A DNA stretch of 64,000 nucleotides from Calendula officinalis (lineage: Eukaryota; Streptophyta; Magnoliopsida; Asterales; Asteraceae), in assembly GCA_963853835.1 (NCBI GenBank), contig OY970834.1, forward strand, positions 38,223,257 to 38,287,256, read 5' to 3'. Positions 22,969 to 34,748 of the stretch are shown piece by piece. The notes under the pieces were generated by a model. The model saw nothing but the letters and a program-made list of their open reading frames with translations. It searched no databases and was not told the DNA's origin. Each line of letters begins with the position of its first letter. Positions within the stretch are counted from its first letter, which is position 1. A program made the position numbers and the translations under genes.

Positions 22969-23586
22969 TGTTAGGATCGATTAACTATGAAAAAGTTAAT
23001 AAACACCTTAGATCTAATTGATTATAGAAGTTGCAGCGGATCAACACTATATCAATATATTAAGAAAGATAAACTGTAAATAATAAACGAAAATATTAAG
23101 AACACAGTTTCACAAAAAGCTTCAATGTATATTATCGAGTTAACAATACACACGTACGTTTACAATTCGTAAGGAACTATTTATAATAGTCTCTGAAACT
23201 AAACTATTTACCCTAGTTATTCTAGGACTTGATTTACATTCGAATTCTATAGATATACATTGATTTACATTCTATAACTATCTCTACGAAGATCTCGGAC
23301 TTGATATGCTTCCAAAACGCGTATCAGTAGTAAACTGCAATCACCAGTAGTAATTCCATATCATCAGTAGTAAGTTTGGTGATCAGTAGTAAGTCCAATA
23401 TCAACGTCAGTAGTAACTACTATTGATCAGTAGTATCTTCAATAAGCTTGATCAGTAGTAACTTAGTTATAGTTTTCACCAGTATCAACTTCATCAGTAG
23501 TAAACATGTTCTGCCCCATCAGTACTAAGTATGACCAGTACTAACTGCAGTATCAGTATTAAGTTGATCTGTGTTTTGCTCCAACA
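22969..23586 (-). repeat. 5' LTR of the Sirevirus-like element
   Basis: 618 bp, about eight mismatches from the 3' LTR. TATA box at 23178-23185; CAGTAGTA cluster at about 23329-23569. Confidence 0.95.
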
Positions 23587-23591
23587 TCGAC

Positions 23592-26200
23592 TCGTCAAAT
23601 AAATGAATTGAGTTTTTGTTTGCTGATGCATACCTTTATATGGTAAGGTGTCATTCTTATTGTGAGAATATAAATAAATATATAATGTTTCGAAAAATAA
23701 AAAGACGCTCAACCAAACATATATTTTTGACTGCATGCTAACAAATAAAAAGTGAACTCGTTTTCAAACTTTGATGTCTAGTCCCTATGATTTAGCTAGG
23801 CAAGTGAAAACGACGTCGTGTACACATGTAATGGATTTAAAAAAGTTAAGCCAATTTTAATCTCAAATACATATCGGTTCGTTTTAAGTATAGAATTTCC
23901 TATTATTAGAAATACGAAGTCCCGACTACTTCAACAAGCATACAAAAAAATACAAAGATAAGTAATACCGACATGTACATACATGAAACCAAAAAAAAAA
24001 AAAAAAAAAAAATTCTATCCATATCTTTTATCAAACTTCATTTAATAGACATGATAATTTCTTTCTAAATTTAGATTTCCTACATATTATTAGAAATACG
24101 AATATGAATACGGAACCTAGGTGTAATGAATCAACAAATACCTACATGCATTACAACCAGATAAAGGATTTATTCGAGGTATTATAAGAGAATGAAAATT
24201 AAATATTAGTATTATAAAATTTAAAACATTTTTTTGCAACAACTAACAGTTAGTATCCGGTTTAGTATGTTAATAGATTCATATATATAAATCTTAACTT
24301 GACTCATTTAATTAATTTAATTGTGTCGTGAAGTTCAACCATAATCTGACCCATTTAATTAAACTAATTACAAAATTGAAACTGGAGTTTTGTTAACTGA
24401 ACATGGTGGTGGGCGGAGTACCCTTAGCCGAAGATGGTGGTTATCGAGTTGGAAAGAATGACATATAAAAGGGTAAAATGGTAAAAGGGAGGAGGAACCA
24501 ATGACACAGAATAATTGAAACCACGTGTACCAAAATATCAAAAGATTTCGAAAACGCACCAAAACCGCAAAAATAATAAACAACATGGACCATTTTTGTA
24601 ACTTACGCTATAACTATCGAGAAAATAAATGTGTTCGTAATATCACTTTGATGAACTTGTTCTTAGTTTTTTTATATCCTCATAAGAGTTATCGCATGAT
24701 TAAAAGTTTTCCTTCAATTTGTATAAAATTTCGATATTTATTAGATTTTGGCATAGGTCCTTCAGTTTGTATAAAATTTCAGTGTTTTTGGACCAATCCT
24801 ATATTTTGGCAGGGCATCCGAAATCAACTGACGGGCCCTGATTTTAAAGATAAATGACAAATATTAAGAAATAAACATAACTATGCGTAAATAATTAGGA
24901 TTTTTGTAATATTGCAATAAAGTTATAATTAAACATATAATTTGTTTTCATAGTTTTTTTTTTTTTTTTCAAACAAGTTAGTGGGTTGTAAACATGTTAG
25001 AAAGCTCAACCCTAACATAACCCATCAATTAATTATGTTGATATTGTCGACCCATTTACGACCTTAGTCATTCAGACTCAATCCTGACATGTTTATTTTT
25101 TAATCGGTGGGTGGCCGGAGGCGGTGGTGATGATGGTGGGTTTAGAGTTAAAAGAGTGTTTAAGGGTTAAATGATAAAGATTTACTTTTTAATAGGTTTT
25201 TAAAAATTCTTCTTGTAATGATCAAATTTACATTCCATTGTCTAATGAAATATTTTCCAAACATAAATTCACATTTCGTTCAACAAAACATAAGATAAGA
25301 ATTGGATTTACAATTTCTTCGAATTTTCAAAGGATTTAAGTGAAACAAACCGCTAATAAGCCACTAAGGTAATTACTAATTACAGTATGATTATTTAATT
25401 AGAGAGCCCAAATACAGGCCAACTATTTATCAATTTTTATGGGCCAACTATTGGTTTGCTTTTTTTTCTCATAGATAATTATACTTAAGGGCGGACCGGA
25501 CCTACCATGTAGCAAAGAGTAACACATGCAACCTCTCATACTTTTCAAATAGTATTAAAAATATTTGTTTTCATTTTTTAGTATATGTAATACCCGTCAA
25601 TCAAAAAATATATTGTGTTTCAAAATTAATTATACTTCGTAATATATATTCTATTTAAAATATGTTAAAAGAATAACTCAACCAAGTTTTCAGCTCAGGG
25701 AAAATTTGTGCAACCCCTCATGGGTGTGCCACTGATTATTTCCTCAAATTACTTTTTTTTAGCTCTTAATAAAATATTTGCCAATATAAACAATTAGAAA
25801 GAAAACATTTTCTAATATATCTACTGTATGATATGATTTTTATCGATGATGACACTTTAAGGGAATAGTCACTAACTACTATCGACTGAATGTGTACATG
25901 TCCTGGAAAGTTCTACATAACATTTTGACCCATGAACCTGTAAAAAGGAAATGTCGCATGTGAACGGAGAGATAAACCAAGAAAAAGAAAAGTACAATAC
26001 GTAATCATAAAAGTATTGTGGGTTTTCAGTCATAGATATAAATTCATTACAGTATTATTTTTTATTGAATTTGTTGAATGGCAATTTGATTAGAATTTTA
26101 ACTAAAGACTTTTCATATATAGTTGAGTCATAAACCTTCTTAGACATTAAATTCGATCTTTCTTTCCTCTTTCATGGATTATGTCAACATCCTCAATAAG
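23592..26200. other. AT-rich intergenic DNA
   Basis: 2.6 kb with poly-A and poly-T tracts (about 23992 and 24955) and no credible gene. Confidence 0.5.
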
Positions 26201-26201
26201 C

Positions 26202-27080
26202 TGTTATGATTCCACGTTGGTTAGAATAAAAACTAAATGATGGCTTATAAGCCTAGGTGTCCCCTCCTCCTTTAAGCTAGCTTTTGGGAGTGAGTTCTAC
26301 ACTTGAGCTTATGAGCATGGTGCGAGCCTAGTATGGGCTGGGTTCGTATCAATTGGTATCAGAGCTAGCCCTACGTTGCGAGGTTCCAACACTCGGAGTG
26401 GTGGCCTGTGGAGTGGTGGCTTGGACCCGAAAGGAGGGTGCCAACCGTGACCAACATAGTCGTGACCAATGAGCTCGGAGTGGTGGCCTGTGGAGTGGTG
26501 GCTCGGACCCGAAAGGAGGGTGCCGACCGTGACCAACATAGCCGTGACCAACGAGGACGTTGGTTCTTCAAAGCATGGGGTATTGTTATGATCCCACATT
26601 GGCTAGAGTAAAAACTAAATGGTGACTTATAAGCCTAAGTGTCCCCTCCTCCTTCAAGCTAGCTTTTGGGAGTGAGTTCTACACTTGGATTCGTATCAAT
26701 TGGTATCAGAGCTAGCCCTACGTTGCGAGGTTCCAACACTCGGAGTGGTGGCCTGTGGAGTGGTGGCTTGGACCCGAAAGGAGGGTGCCAACCGTGACCA
26801 ACATAGCCGTGACCAATGAGCTCGGAGTGGTGGCCTGTGGAGTGGTGGCTCGGACCCGAAAGGAGGGTGCCGACCGTGACCAACATAGCCGTGACCAACG
26901 AGGACGTTGGTTCTTCAAAGCATGGGGTATTGTTATGATCCCACATTGGCTAGAGTAAAAACTAAATGGTGACTTATAAGCCTAAGTGTCCCCTCTTCCT
27001 TCAAGCTAGCTTTTGGGAGTGAGTTCTACACTTGGATTTATGAGCATGGTGCGAGCCTAGTATGGGATGAGTTCGTATCA
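26202..27080 (+). mobile_element. Three-LTR TRIM retrotransposon
   Basis: Three copies of one LTR (26202-26351, 26584-26698, 26931-27080) alternate with two 232-bp internal regions. The LTRs begin TGTTATGATNCCAC and end TTCGTATCA. Each internal region opens with TGGTATCAGAGC (initiator-Met primer site, first copy 26354-26365) two bases after the LTR. Each also holds two direct copies of an about 82-bp unit beginning ACTCGGAGTGGTGGCC. The middle LTR lacks about 35 bp that the outer two share. There is no coding capacity, so this is a terminal-repeat retrotransposon in miniature. The flanks share only 3 of 5 bases. Confidence 0.85.
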
Positions 27081-28044
27081 ATAGCATATAAAACCCTGCC
27101 ACAATTATTAACTTCTTCACCAACAAATCATCAAATCTCATACAATACTTTATCTCCTAAATTCCGAAATGAATAGAAATAGTAGTGTTGCGGTAACAAA
27201 GGTGTCCCAGTTGCTATTATCGCAACTAGGGGGCCGTTTGTTCTCCACAACTACAAGCGGTGCACGTTCAACCATAGATTCCAATGGGTTCACCCATTGG
27301 AACCACAAGGGTTTTGGCCATGCATGCCCGTAACTTTAGCACAAATGTGTCCGGATCAGAAAAGAAAGATGAGAGTGATAAGAAATCCGTCTCGAGCTAT
27401 TGGGGCATATCTCCTCCCTCACTCACAAATAAAGATGGATCCGCTTGGAAATGGAACTGTTTTCGGGTATGTCACAACCCTTTCGATAGTACATATGTTT
27501 TATTGTACATGTCAAATGGGCTGAATTGACAAAGAAATATGTGACAAGTTCAACCTATTTTATATAAAAATGTGTTGCTTGTGTTATGCTTTACATGTCA
27601 AATGGGCCGAATTGTAAACTTAGCTTAAAAAGAAAAAGATCAAACGGGTTAAATCTGTTTGATCCATTTTGAATAATCGGATGAAAAAGTGTACCTATTT
27701 TGAACTTAGCTTAAACTTGTTCTTTTTGTCCGCTCGAGGGTCGGTCTAATCGATTTTTAGATCCTAGGCAGAATCTTAAAAAAGGGTCCCTGAATTAATT
27801 TTTTCCCAAATAAGTAAAATTCATATAGAACAAACACATGAGTTGGAAGACAAGCTAACGTTTTGTGATGGATGTAATGACAGCCATGGGAAGCTTACGA
27901 AGCAGATACATCTGTCGATGTGACGAAGCACCACAAGCCGGTTACATGGAATGATAAAATTGCGTTTTGGATTGTTCAAGCACTCAAATATCCCACCCAT
28001 CTTTACTTTCAGGTATGCAAATACGAAAATAAGTACGTATATAT

Positions 28045-28205
28045 ATACATACAGTGTCAATTGGTCTAGTGGTTGCAAGTTTTCTTGTATTCCAAAAGGT
28101 CTGTAAAACTCATGGGCCCATTTGAGTATATTAACTATTAAGGAATAAAGAGCCCGGGGTTGACTCGTGCTCAATCCAGTTGGTGCAAAAAAACTCATAA
28201 GATTA
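28045..28205 (+). repeat. Possible tRNA-derived SINE in AOX pseudogene intron 2
   Basis: TTGGTCTAGTGGTTGCAAG resembles a Pol III A box, and about 85 bp later GGGTTGACTCGTGCTC weakly resembles a B box. No tail or target duplication was confirmed. Confidence 0.3.
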
Positions 28206-28925
28206 GAGCGCCTCCGCTAATCTACACTTAGTATATACATATAGTATAACAATCATTCCACATGATTGACGATTTTTAAGTATGGTCAATAACTTACTAA
28301 CAACAAAAATATAAATACGCTTTTGGAGGTAAATCTCATTAACTATCCTTGTAATTTTGTACTTCGTATAACAAATTGGCAATAATTGCAGAAAAAACAC
28401 ATACATCACGCGGTCCTACTAGAAACTGTTGCAGCAGTACCCGGAATGGTCGGAGGGATGTTGTTACACACCAAATCATTACGTCGATTTGAGCAAAGTG
28501 GCGGGTGGATCAAAGCCCTATTAGAAGAAGCCGAAAACAAGCGAATGCATCTCATGACATTCATCCACATTTTTGAACCAAAATGGCCTTGGTTTTCGCG
28601 GTTCAAGGCGTATTCTTCTACGCATATTTTCTCGCCTATTTGGCGTCCCCAAAACTCGCTCATCGAATCACTGGTTACCTTGAAGAAGAGGCACTGAACT
28701 CATATACCGATTTCCTGAACGACCTTGACAAAGGAGTGACGAAGGATATTCCGGCACCGGCTATTGCGATTGATTATTGGTGTTTACCGCAAAATTCGAC
28801 TTTGAAGGATGTGGTAAGGGTTATTCGTGCGGATGAGGCACATCACCGTGATCTTAATCATTATGCATCGGTAAATCCTTCACTAATTTAATTTAGTTTG
28901 TTGCTAATATTTTATTCATTGCTTA

Positions 28926-29192
28926 GAGCATCTTCGATGCAAGTTTTTTACAAAAGTTTTTTTTACCTCTTGTGCATCCATTTAAAGGAAAATGACATTC
29001 TAACCAAAAGTTTTTCCTTCAAAATCTTTTTATTTTACAATAAGTCATTATCAACACACAAAATATGCTTTATTTGAATCTATATGCATTGGAGCAAAAA
29101 AAAATTTAAAAACTTATTTATCAATATTGAGTGGAAAATATATGTGACAATCCTAATAATTCTTTACAATGACTTATGCATTGGAGATGCTG
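28926..29192. mobile_element. Tourist-like MITE in AOX pseudogene intron 3
   Basis: The left end GAGCATCTTCGATGCAAG and right end (inverted CAGCATCTCCAATGCA) are flanked by TTA on both sides (28923-28925 and 29193-29195). It is the same end family as the element at 4636-5157, 267 bp long, with no coding capacity. Confidence 0.65.
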
Positions 29193-29595
29193 TTATAATT
29201 AATCGGATTAATACAATATTTTGTTTCTCTGTCTTCAGGATATTCAATGTCAAGGGCATGAGCTGAAGGAATATCCTGCGCCAATTGGGTACCACTAAAG
29301 AATAAAGATTCGGTTACGTTGATATAAGAAGTTTGAATTGAATAATTGTGTTATAATTTGTGTAGTTATATGGATTTTTTATGATTGTTTTGTTGTTTTT
29401 TTTTATTTAAGTTAAATGATGTGGCTATAGTAGTGTTTGATTTTGAAACGAGCTCAATCACAAGAGTGTTGGTGTATATTAGTATATATAGAGTTACTTG
29501 TTGTAATACTGATTTGAAATAGTAATCATGATAATTATTTCCTGAATTAGGTATGTCCAATTTATGTTCAGGTAACACAAAGTTCTAACTATTAA

Positions 29596-29923
29596 GGGGG
29601 TGTTTGGGAGAGCTTATTTAAGGGGTTTATTAGCTTATTTAAGCTTAATAAGCTCATATTAAGTGTTTGGATAAGCTTATGAGCTTGTGCTTATGAGCTT
29701 ATTTAAACCCCCTTAGATAAGTCATTTTGTTGAGGATTATTAAGGCTTATCTAAGAATATCAAGGGCTTTACATTTTTAACCTCCACATCATTTTCTTTT
29801 CTTCACAACCTCTTTACTCATTAAACCCTTTTCGGTAATTTTACAATATCCTTATATAAGCTAAAACAAACACTTAATTTAGTAAAAGCTTATTAATTTA
29901 AATAAGCTTTCCCAAACAACCCC
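29596..29923. mobile_element. Tourist-like MITE with GGGGGTGTTTGGG ends
   Basis: The left end GGGGGTGTTTGGGAGAGCTT and the inverted right end GGGGTTGTTTGGGAAAGCTT are flanked by TAA at 29593-29595 and 29924-29926. It is 328 bp long, and the interior repeats aagcttatttaa-like words. It lies just downstream of the AOX pseudogene. Confidence 0.75.
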
Positions 29924-29926
29924 TAA

Positions 29927-31740
29927 GATAAAAATTAGGCACACTTTAATTCACGTTTTGATGAAAACTAGATAACACAACGATAATTATAGATCAATAT
30001 CACAATTATTATAAAGATCAAGCCTTACCACTGATCTAAATCAAACCCGAATTCAAAACAAATTCACCTCCATCTAAATTTGACCCCAAATTAAGAACCT
30101 TAATGGCCTTAGGATTAAGATGATATTTAATTTATTTTCGTGTGTTTTTTAGTGTTGTGGAGTTTTATGAATTTGGTACAAAGATAAAGAAGAATTCAAA
30201 AAACAAGTAATGTGTGGAAGAAAATGAATCTGTTTTGGTCGTCTCTAATCATATGCCACGTACATACCATATTAGGGATGGAAACGATACAAAACCACAA
30301 AAAGAAGGGGAAAATTATCGTAATTTGTGATAAAAATATGGAACACTAGTATTGAATATTGACTAAAAAATATAGACCATATGCGTGACAGTTTTGTCAC
30401 CTTCTAAATCCACAAAAAATAGGGAAAATTATCGTAATTATTGATAGAAGATATGGAACACTAGTATTGAATATAGATTACAAAAAATAAAAATATTATA
30501 GACCTTATGTTGTGAAATTCAGTGTCACCTTCAATATACATTTGAGTGAAGGAGTTTTGGTAGAATAAATTGTTGTGTAGTTAGTTATAGGAAAATGATA
30601 ATAACAATTCTTAGAGCTGTCAATAACAAGTAAAAACTAATATAAAAATCGTCACCTGAATTTTAGGAACACTACTATATTAATAAAATGTACAATCATT
30701 TTATTCATGTCAGAGACATCACTAATAGTTGTCATTAACAAAACCCTTAATTATATGATGAGATGATGATTTAGTGGTAAAAGTTTTTGAAATTTTCTAG
30801 AAGTCGCATGTTTAATTTCTTTATAGATAAATATTTATCAGATGATATAAGAAAAAAATTCGAAAATAATTATAAATACATTACAATCAAAGCTTGCTAA
30901 AATTTCCCCTTTTGAATAAAAAAGTTGTTGTCTAGTTGGCAATTTTTAATTCACAAAAAAACTTGATCTAAATCGTGGGAGTTACTCAATATGCTTGGAG
31001 CCGAAGAAAAACTTCCGTATGGCATAATTGATGTTTCCACTTCTAAAATTACTACTATACCCTCAAGGTTCAATCCATCGTTCCATCCTTTTCCTCTTCA
31101 ATTTATTGCTAACTTTGAACCATTCATAATAATTTCATATAATTAAGGATTTTCACAACCATTTGTTATATCACCCAACTTACCATTTTAAGACGAATTA
31201 TTTACAATAATACACAAAACGAACGCATTATCATCTTTCTAAAGGGTTAAATACATATCCATAATAGCTTATTTGTATTTAATTTTTTATATCTTAGTCA
31301 ATATATTTTATGAAAACACTAAAAAGTTGCATATCTTGATTACATCTTGACGAATAAAATAAAAATCACTTTAAATACTACAATTGTTGTTTTAATATGT
31401 TGTACAATTTAATATAATAAATTATTTGAATTGATTAATGTGATGTTAAAATCACCTCTCTATATATATATCGATTAAATTGAAGGCAGACAAAAGAAAT
31501 AGTTACAAATCTAGATTATGGTATAATTATATGTAATTAACTTATTAATTAAAAATAATAATTTAACTATTTTGGTAGAGGGGTACATAAATTTATACGC
31601 TAGAGTTTTCTAGTCTTCTTGGTGGCTTAACGATACTCCAGAAAAACGTAAGGCTAAAATAGGAATAACGTATACGAGCATGTTTTGACCTGGGTCACAG
31701 CTCGACACGAAACGCCGTCGTATCGTTCCACCGCCATACT
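29927..31740. other. Intergenic DNA between the two AOX copies
   Basis: AT-rich, no gene. A stretch near 30765-30830 (TTTAGTGGTAAAAGTTTTTG, later GTCGCATGTTTAATTTC) resembles an AU-type SINE but is degenerate. The end next to 31740 is the promoter of the intact AOX gene. Confidence 0.45.
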
Positions 31741-31750
31741 TGCTGCATCG

Positions 31751-31757
31751 TATAAAA
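31751..31757 (+). promoter_or_regulatory. AOX1: TATA box of the intact AOX gene
   Basis: TATAAAA, 156 bp upstream of the ATG at 31907, giving a leader of about 120 nt. Confidence 0.55.
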
Positions 31758-31906
31758 AGCAAAAACTCATAAACCCTTTCTCTCCAAGAAATCACGCACA
31801 AGACAGCATTTTACACCAACTTTCCAATTTTCTCGCAATTTTAATTTCGTCAATATTCTCATTTTATATCTGTTCCAAATTCTGTTTTCGCTGACCATCA
31901 ACAAAG

Positions 31907-33224
31907 ATGTTTAGTAGTGGATCAATTAGAGTTGTCCGATCTGTAATTGCTCCACGTTTGTTCACTGCCGCAGCCGGAAATGGCCTCGAGCCGGCGGTGG
32001 TGACATGGTGGATTAGGTCGTCTCCGGTTATCGGTGCTCGTAATGCGAGTACAATGGCATTAGGTGAGAAAGAACAGAAGGAAGAGGCGGCCGGCACCGG
32101 CGGAGCATCTGCCGGTGATCCAAAAGGTAAAGACATTGTGAGTTACTGGGGAGTACAACCGTCTAAAATTATGAAAGAGGATGGTACAGAGTGGAAGTGG
32201 AATTGCTTTAGGGTATATGCTTTAAGGTTATTTTCAGATATTTTCTGTTGTATTTTTTTCGATTTTCTAATTTGAATTTTTGTAACAGCCATGGGAGACT
32301 TATCAAGCAGATCTCTCGATTGATCTGAACAAACATCATGTTCCAAAGACGTTTTTGGACAAATTCGCTTTCTGGACTGTCAAGTCTCTCCGATTGCCTA
32401 CCGATATTTTCTTTCAGGTCAACAGATTTCAACCAAATTCTGTCATTAATTTAACGATTAATTGCATCAAAAAGCAAACATATACTTTTTATGTTGCATA
32501 TTTCCTAACATATTTACATTTTGGAGCTCCAATTGCATATAATTCTGCTACATCATCATATAAATCAAGTTGCATTTCATGATATAATTTTGGTTCAATT
32601 ATAATAGAGACGATACGGATGTCGAGCAATGATGCTTGAAACTGTGGCTGCCGTTCCCGGAATGGTGGGAGGGATGCTTCTTCACTGTAAATCATTACGC
32701 CGTTTTGAGCCAAGTGGTGGATGGATCAAAGCTTTACTAGAAGAAGCTGAAAACGAAAGAATGCATTTAATGACATTTATGGAGGTTGCTAAACCAAAAT
32801 GGTATGAACGAGCTCTTGTTATTACGGTTCAAGGAATCTTCTTCAATGCCTATTTTCTAGCATACCTTGCTTCACCTAAACTAGCTCACCGGATCACCGG
32901 GTACCTTGAGGAAGAAGCAATCCATTCGTACACTGAGTTCTTGAAGGAGCTTGATAAAGGTAATATAGAAAATGTGAAGGCTCCTGCAATTGCTATTGAC
33001 TATTGGCGTCTTCCTGCTGACTCAACACTTCGGGATGTTGTTATGGTTGTTCGAGCAGATGAGGCTCATCATCGTGATGTTAATCACTATGCTTCGGTAA
33101 ATAATTTATTTTTTTAGGTTTAATTTTGATTTCTTGATGTATTATTGTTGCTGATATTTTGCAGGACATACATTATCAAGGGCAGGAGCTCAAAGATTCA
33201 CCAGCTCCTATTGGATATCACTGA
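31907..33224 (+). CDS. AOX1: Alternative oxidase, mitochondrial (tandem copy 2, intact)
   Basis: A di-iron ubiquinol oxidase on the matrix side of the inner mitochondrial membrane. It passes electrons from ubiquinol to oxygen without pumping protons. The exons are 31907-32212, 32289-32417, 32608-33096 and 33165-33224, all GT/AG and in frame, for 327 residues. The N-terminus ([19 protein letters not shown]) is a typical transit peptide. Regulatory cysteines are C100 (WKWNCFRPWE) and C150 (RRYGCRAMM), 50 apart as in AOX1. Iron-binding motifs are [10 protein letters not shown] (E156), NERMHLMTF (E195, H198), [10 protein letters not shown] (246-248) and [12 protein letters not shown]. The C-terminus [19 protein letters not shown] is complete. 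The assignment to AOX1 rather than AOX2 rests on overall likeness and is less certain. Confidence 0.96.
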
Positions 33225-33619
33225 AATTGCTGAAACTTTATGAATCTCAATAATAATAATAGTGGTTTAATGTTTGGGTAAAACTGATTTCTTTTATGAT
33301 TGATTACTTTTTTATGATGTTAAAACTTACAACTTTTGAAGAAATATGAAGCAATATGTCTAGGTTTTTTAATGGTGTTGATGTATTTTTGATTGGCAGG
33401 GTGTTGTAGTACTTGCCTTTATTTCCATGGGATTTGTCTTTCAAGACTGTTTTTGGTTTTGGGAGAAACTTATTCGCTTCCAGTGATCGAGTCAATTCAT
33501 ATTTTTTAGCTCGGCTTAACTTTTTTTCTTTTTCAAACGACAATTTAATTAAAGTAACGGTGGAGTCACTTTTTACGTCTACTCAACTCTAGTTGGTTAC
33601 ATAGTACAATAATTATTAG

Positions 33620-33960
33620 GCTTGTACAAATTGTACCGAGAACCAACCGAAACTACCGAACCGAAGTGAGCTGTATCGGTTCGGTCCTGGCCTCAAAATT
33701 TCATGCAAAATCGGTTCTCGGGCTACTTCTTAATGATTCGGTTCGGTTCAGTCCAAAACCGAGAAAAAACCAAAAAAAGTCAAAGAAAATTTCTCGGTTC
33801 TTGGTTTTGTTCGGTTCCGGTCGGTTCTCGATACGGCTCGGTTCGGTTCCGAGCGGCATTGGTTTGGTTCTAGGTCGGGCTGAACCCATTTTCTCAATTT
33901 TCGGTTCGGTTAAGTTCCGCTCGGTTCAGTTCAGATCTTGGATCGTGTACAATCCAACAC
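33620..33960. repeat. CGGTT-rich, hAT-like repeat
   Basis: Dense cggttcggttc words on both strands, with loosely inverted ends (TAGGCTTGTACA and, inverted, TTGGATTGTACA). This is like degenerate hAT derivatives. No target duplication was found. Confidence 0.4.
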
Positions 33961-34135
33961 ATAAGTAAGTTGCTTCATAAGATACTAGATAGTTCTTGAC
34001 TCTCGCAGATACATCAACAATAACAATTTGCTCATTTACGTCTTTTCAATTTCGCTGGATATTTTAGGGACATGAGTCTTGAACCCTAGAGAAAAATTAT
34101 AGTAGTTGCGCATACAAATATTAGGTACAATAAAG

Positions 34136-34708
34136 CAATGTTTTAAAACCCGGGTTTTTAGTCGACCCGGTACGATGACCGGGTCACGGGTCAACCGGTT
34201 CAACCGGCGGATCAACCCGGGTCAACATAAAAAAAAAGATTATATTAAATTGCCAAAAAAATTAAGTTAGCACATAAAAATCCCGTTTATGGTAAATTGA
34301 GACCCTTTTTCCGGACCAGACATAATCACACTTGCAAACAATTGAATTTTATGTGTATGTCTACAGTGCATATTGATTTTATTGAATTGGAAAATGATGA
34401 AATTATTAGGGTTCTTGTGAGGATTTTGTTAAAAGTTGGTGTAAATTTTCTAAGAGAACACTCATAAAGATATAGAAATTTGTCATAGAGCAGACGGTGT
34501 TTTGTGTGGCAAATTTGCGTCAGTTATACTATTAAGCCGGGTCAAAAATGGGTTTCGGGTCAGCGGGTCACCGGGTTAGGTAGAAAACCGCCGGATCGCA
34601 CCGGGTTGTTACTAAGCAAAAACCCGTATGTTTTCAACCCGTTCTCTTCCCCGGGTCCCGGGTTAACCGGGTTCAACCGGCCGGGTCGACCCGGGTTTTA
34701 AAACACTG
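34136..34708. mobile_element. Non-autonomous hAT element
   Basis: The ends CAATGTTTTAAAACCCGGG and, inverted, CAGTGTTTTAAAACCCGGG are flanked by a perfect 8-bp target duplication CAATAAAG (34128-34135 and 34709-34716). The element is 573 bp. The ends are followed by CCGGGTCAACCGG-rich subterminal repeats, as in hAT elements. It has no transposase. Confidence 0.9.
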
Positions 34709-34748
34709 CAATAAAGACTTGTAAAAAGACATAAATATTAAACCTAAT

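Larger units (their letters stand above)
12405..23586 (-). mobile_element. Full-length Sirevirus-like Ty1/copia retrotransposon with a third ORF
   Basis: The element is 11,182 bp. It is flanked by the perfect 5-bp target duplication TCGAC (12400-12404 and 23587-23591). Its 618-bp LTRs begin TG and end CA on the element strand. In its own direction the order is 5' LTR (22969-23586), initiator-Met tRNA primer site, gag with two zinc knuckles, protease-integrase-RT, a motif-rich spacer, a 1159-codon ORF3, polypurine tract and 3' LTR (12405-13022). Copia order (integrase before RT), a long gag and a large ORF after pol are the layout of the Sirevirus/Maximus lineage. The LTRs differ at about eight positions by eye (about 1.3%), so the insertion is fairly recent. 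A stop in pol and a shortened RNase H make it defective. Confidence 0.9.
27169..29298 (+). pseudogene. Alternative oxidase pseudogene (tandem copy 1)
   Basis: It has the four-exon AOX layout with intact GT/AG borders: 27169-27466, 27884-28012, 28392-28870 and 29239-29298. Exons 2 and 4 equal those of the downstream copy in length (129 and 60 nt). Lesions are clear. Exon 1 is 298 nt, so the frame from the ATG at 27169 meets a stop, while the conserved part (SSYWGISPP...WKWNCFR) is in another frame. Exon 3 is exactly 10 nt shorter than its neighbour, with the deletion after FEPKW. The di-iron ligand in NERMHL is changed to NKRMHL, and the RRYGCRAMM segment has become KKHIHHAVL, losing the second regulatory cysteine. 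Initiation at 27284 would bypass only the first defect. The last intron carries a MITE. Confidence 0.9.

Noticed and set aside
24525..24857. 110-codon plus ORF
   Set aside because: AT-rich chance frame with no family features or supporting signals.
26354..26365. Initiator methionine tRNA gene
   Set aside because: Only the 12-base primer-site complement is present, here and at 22955, 42003, 43973, 51235 and 58110; no tRNA body.
26309..26958. Paired ORFs of 66-96 codons in the TRIM
   Set aside because: Identical readings of the duplicated non-coding internal region; TRIMs do not code.
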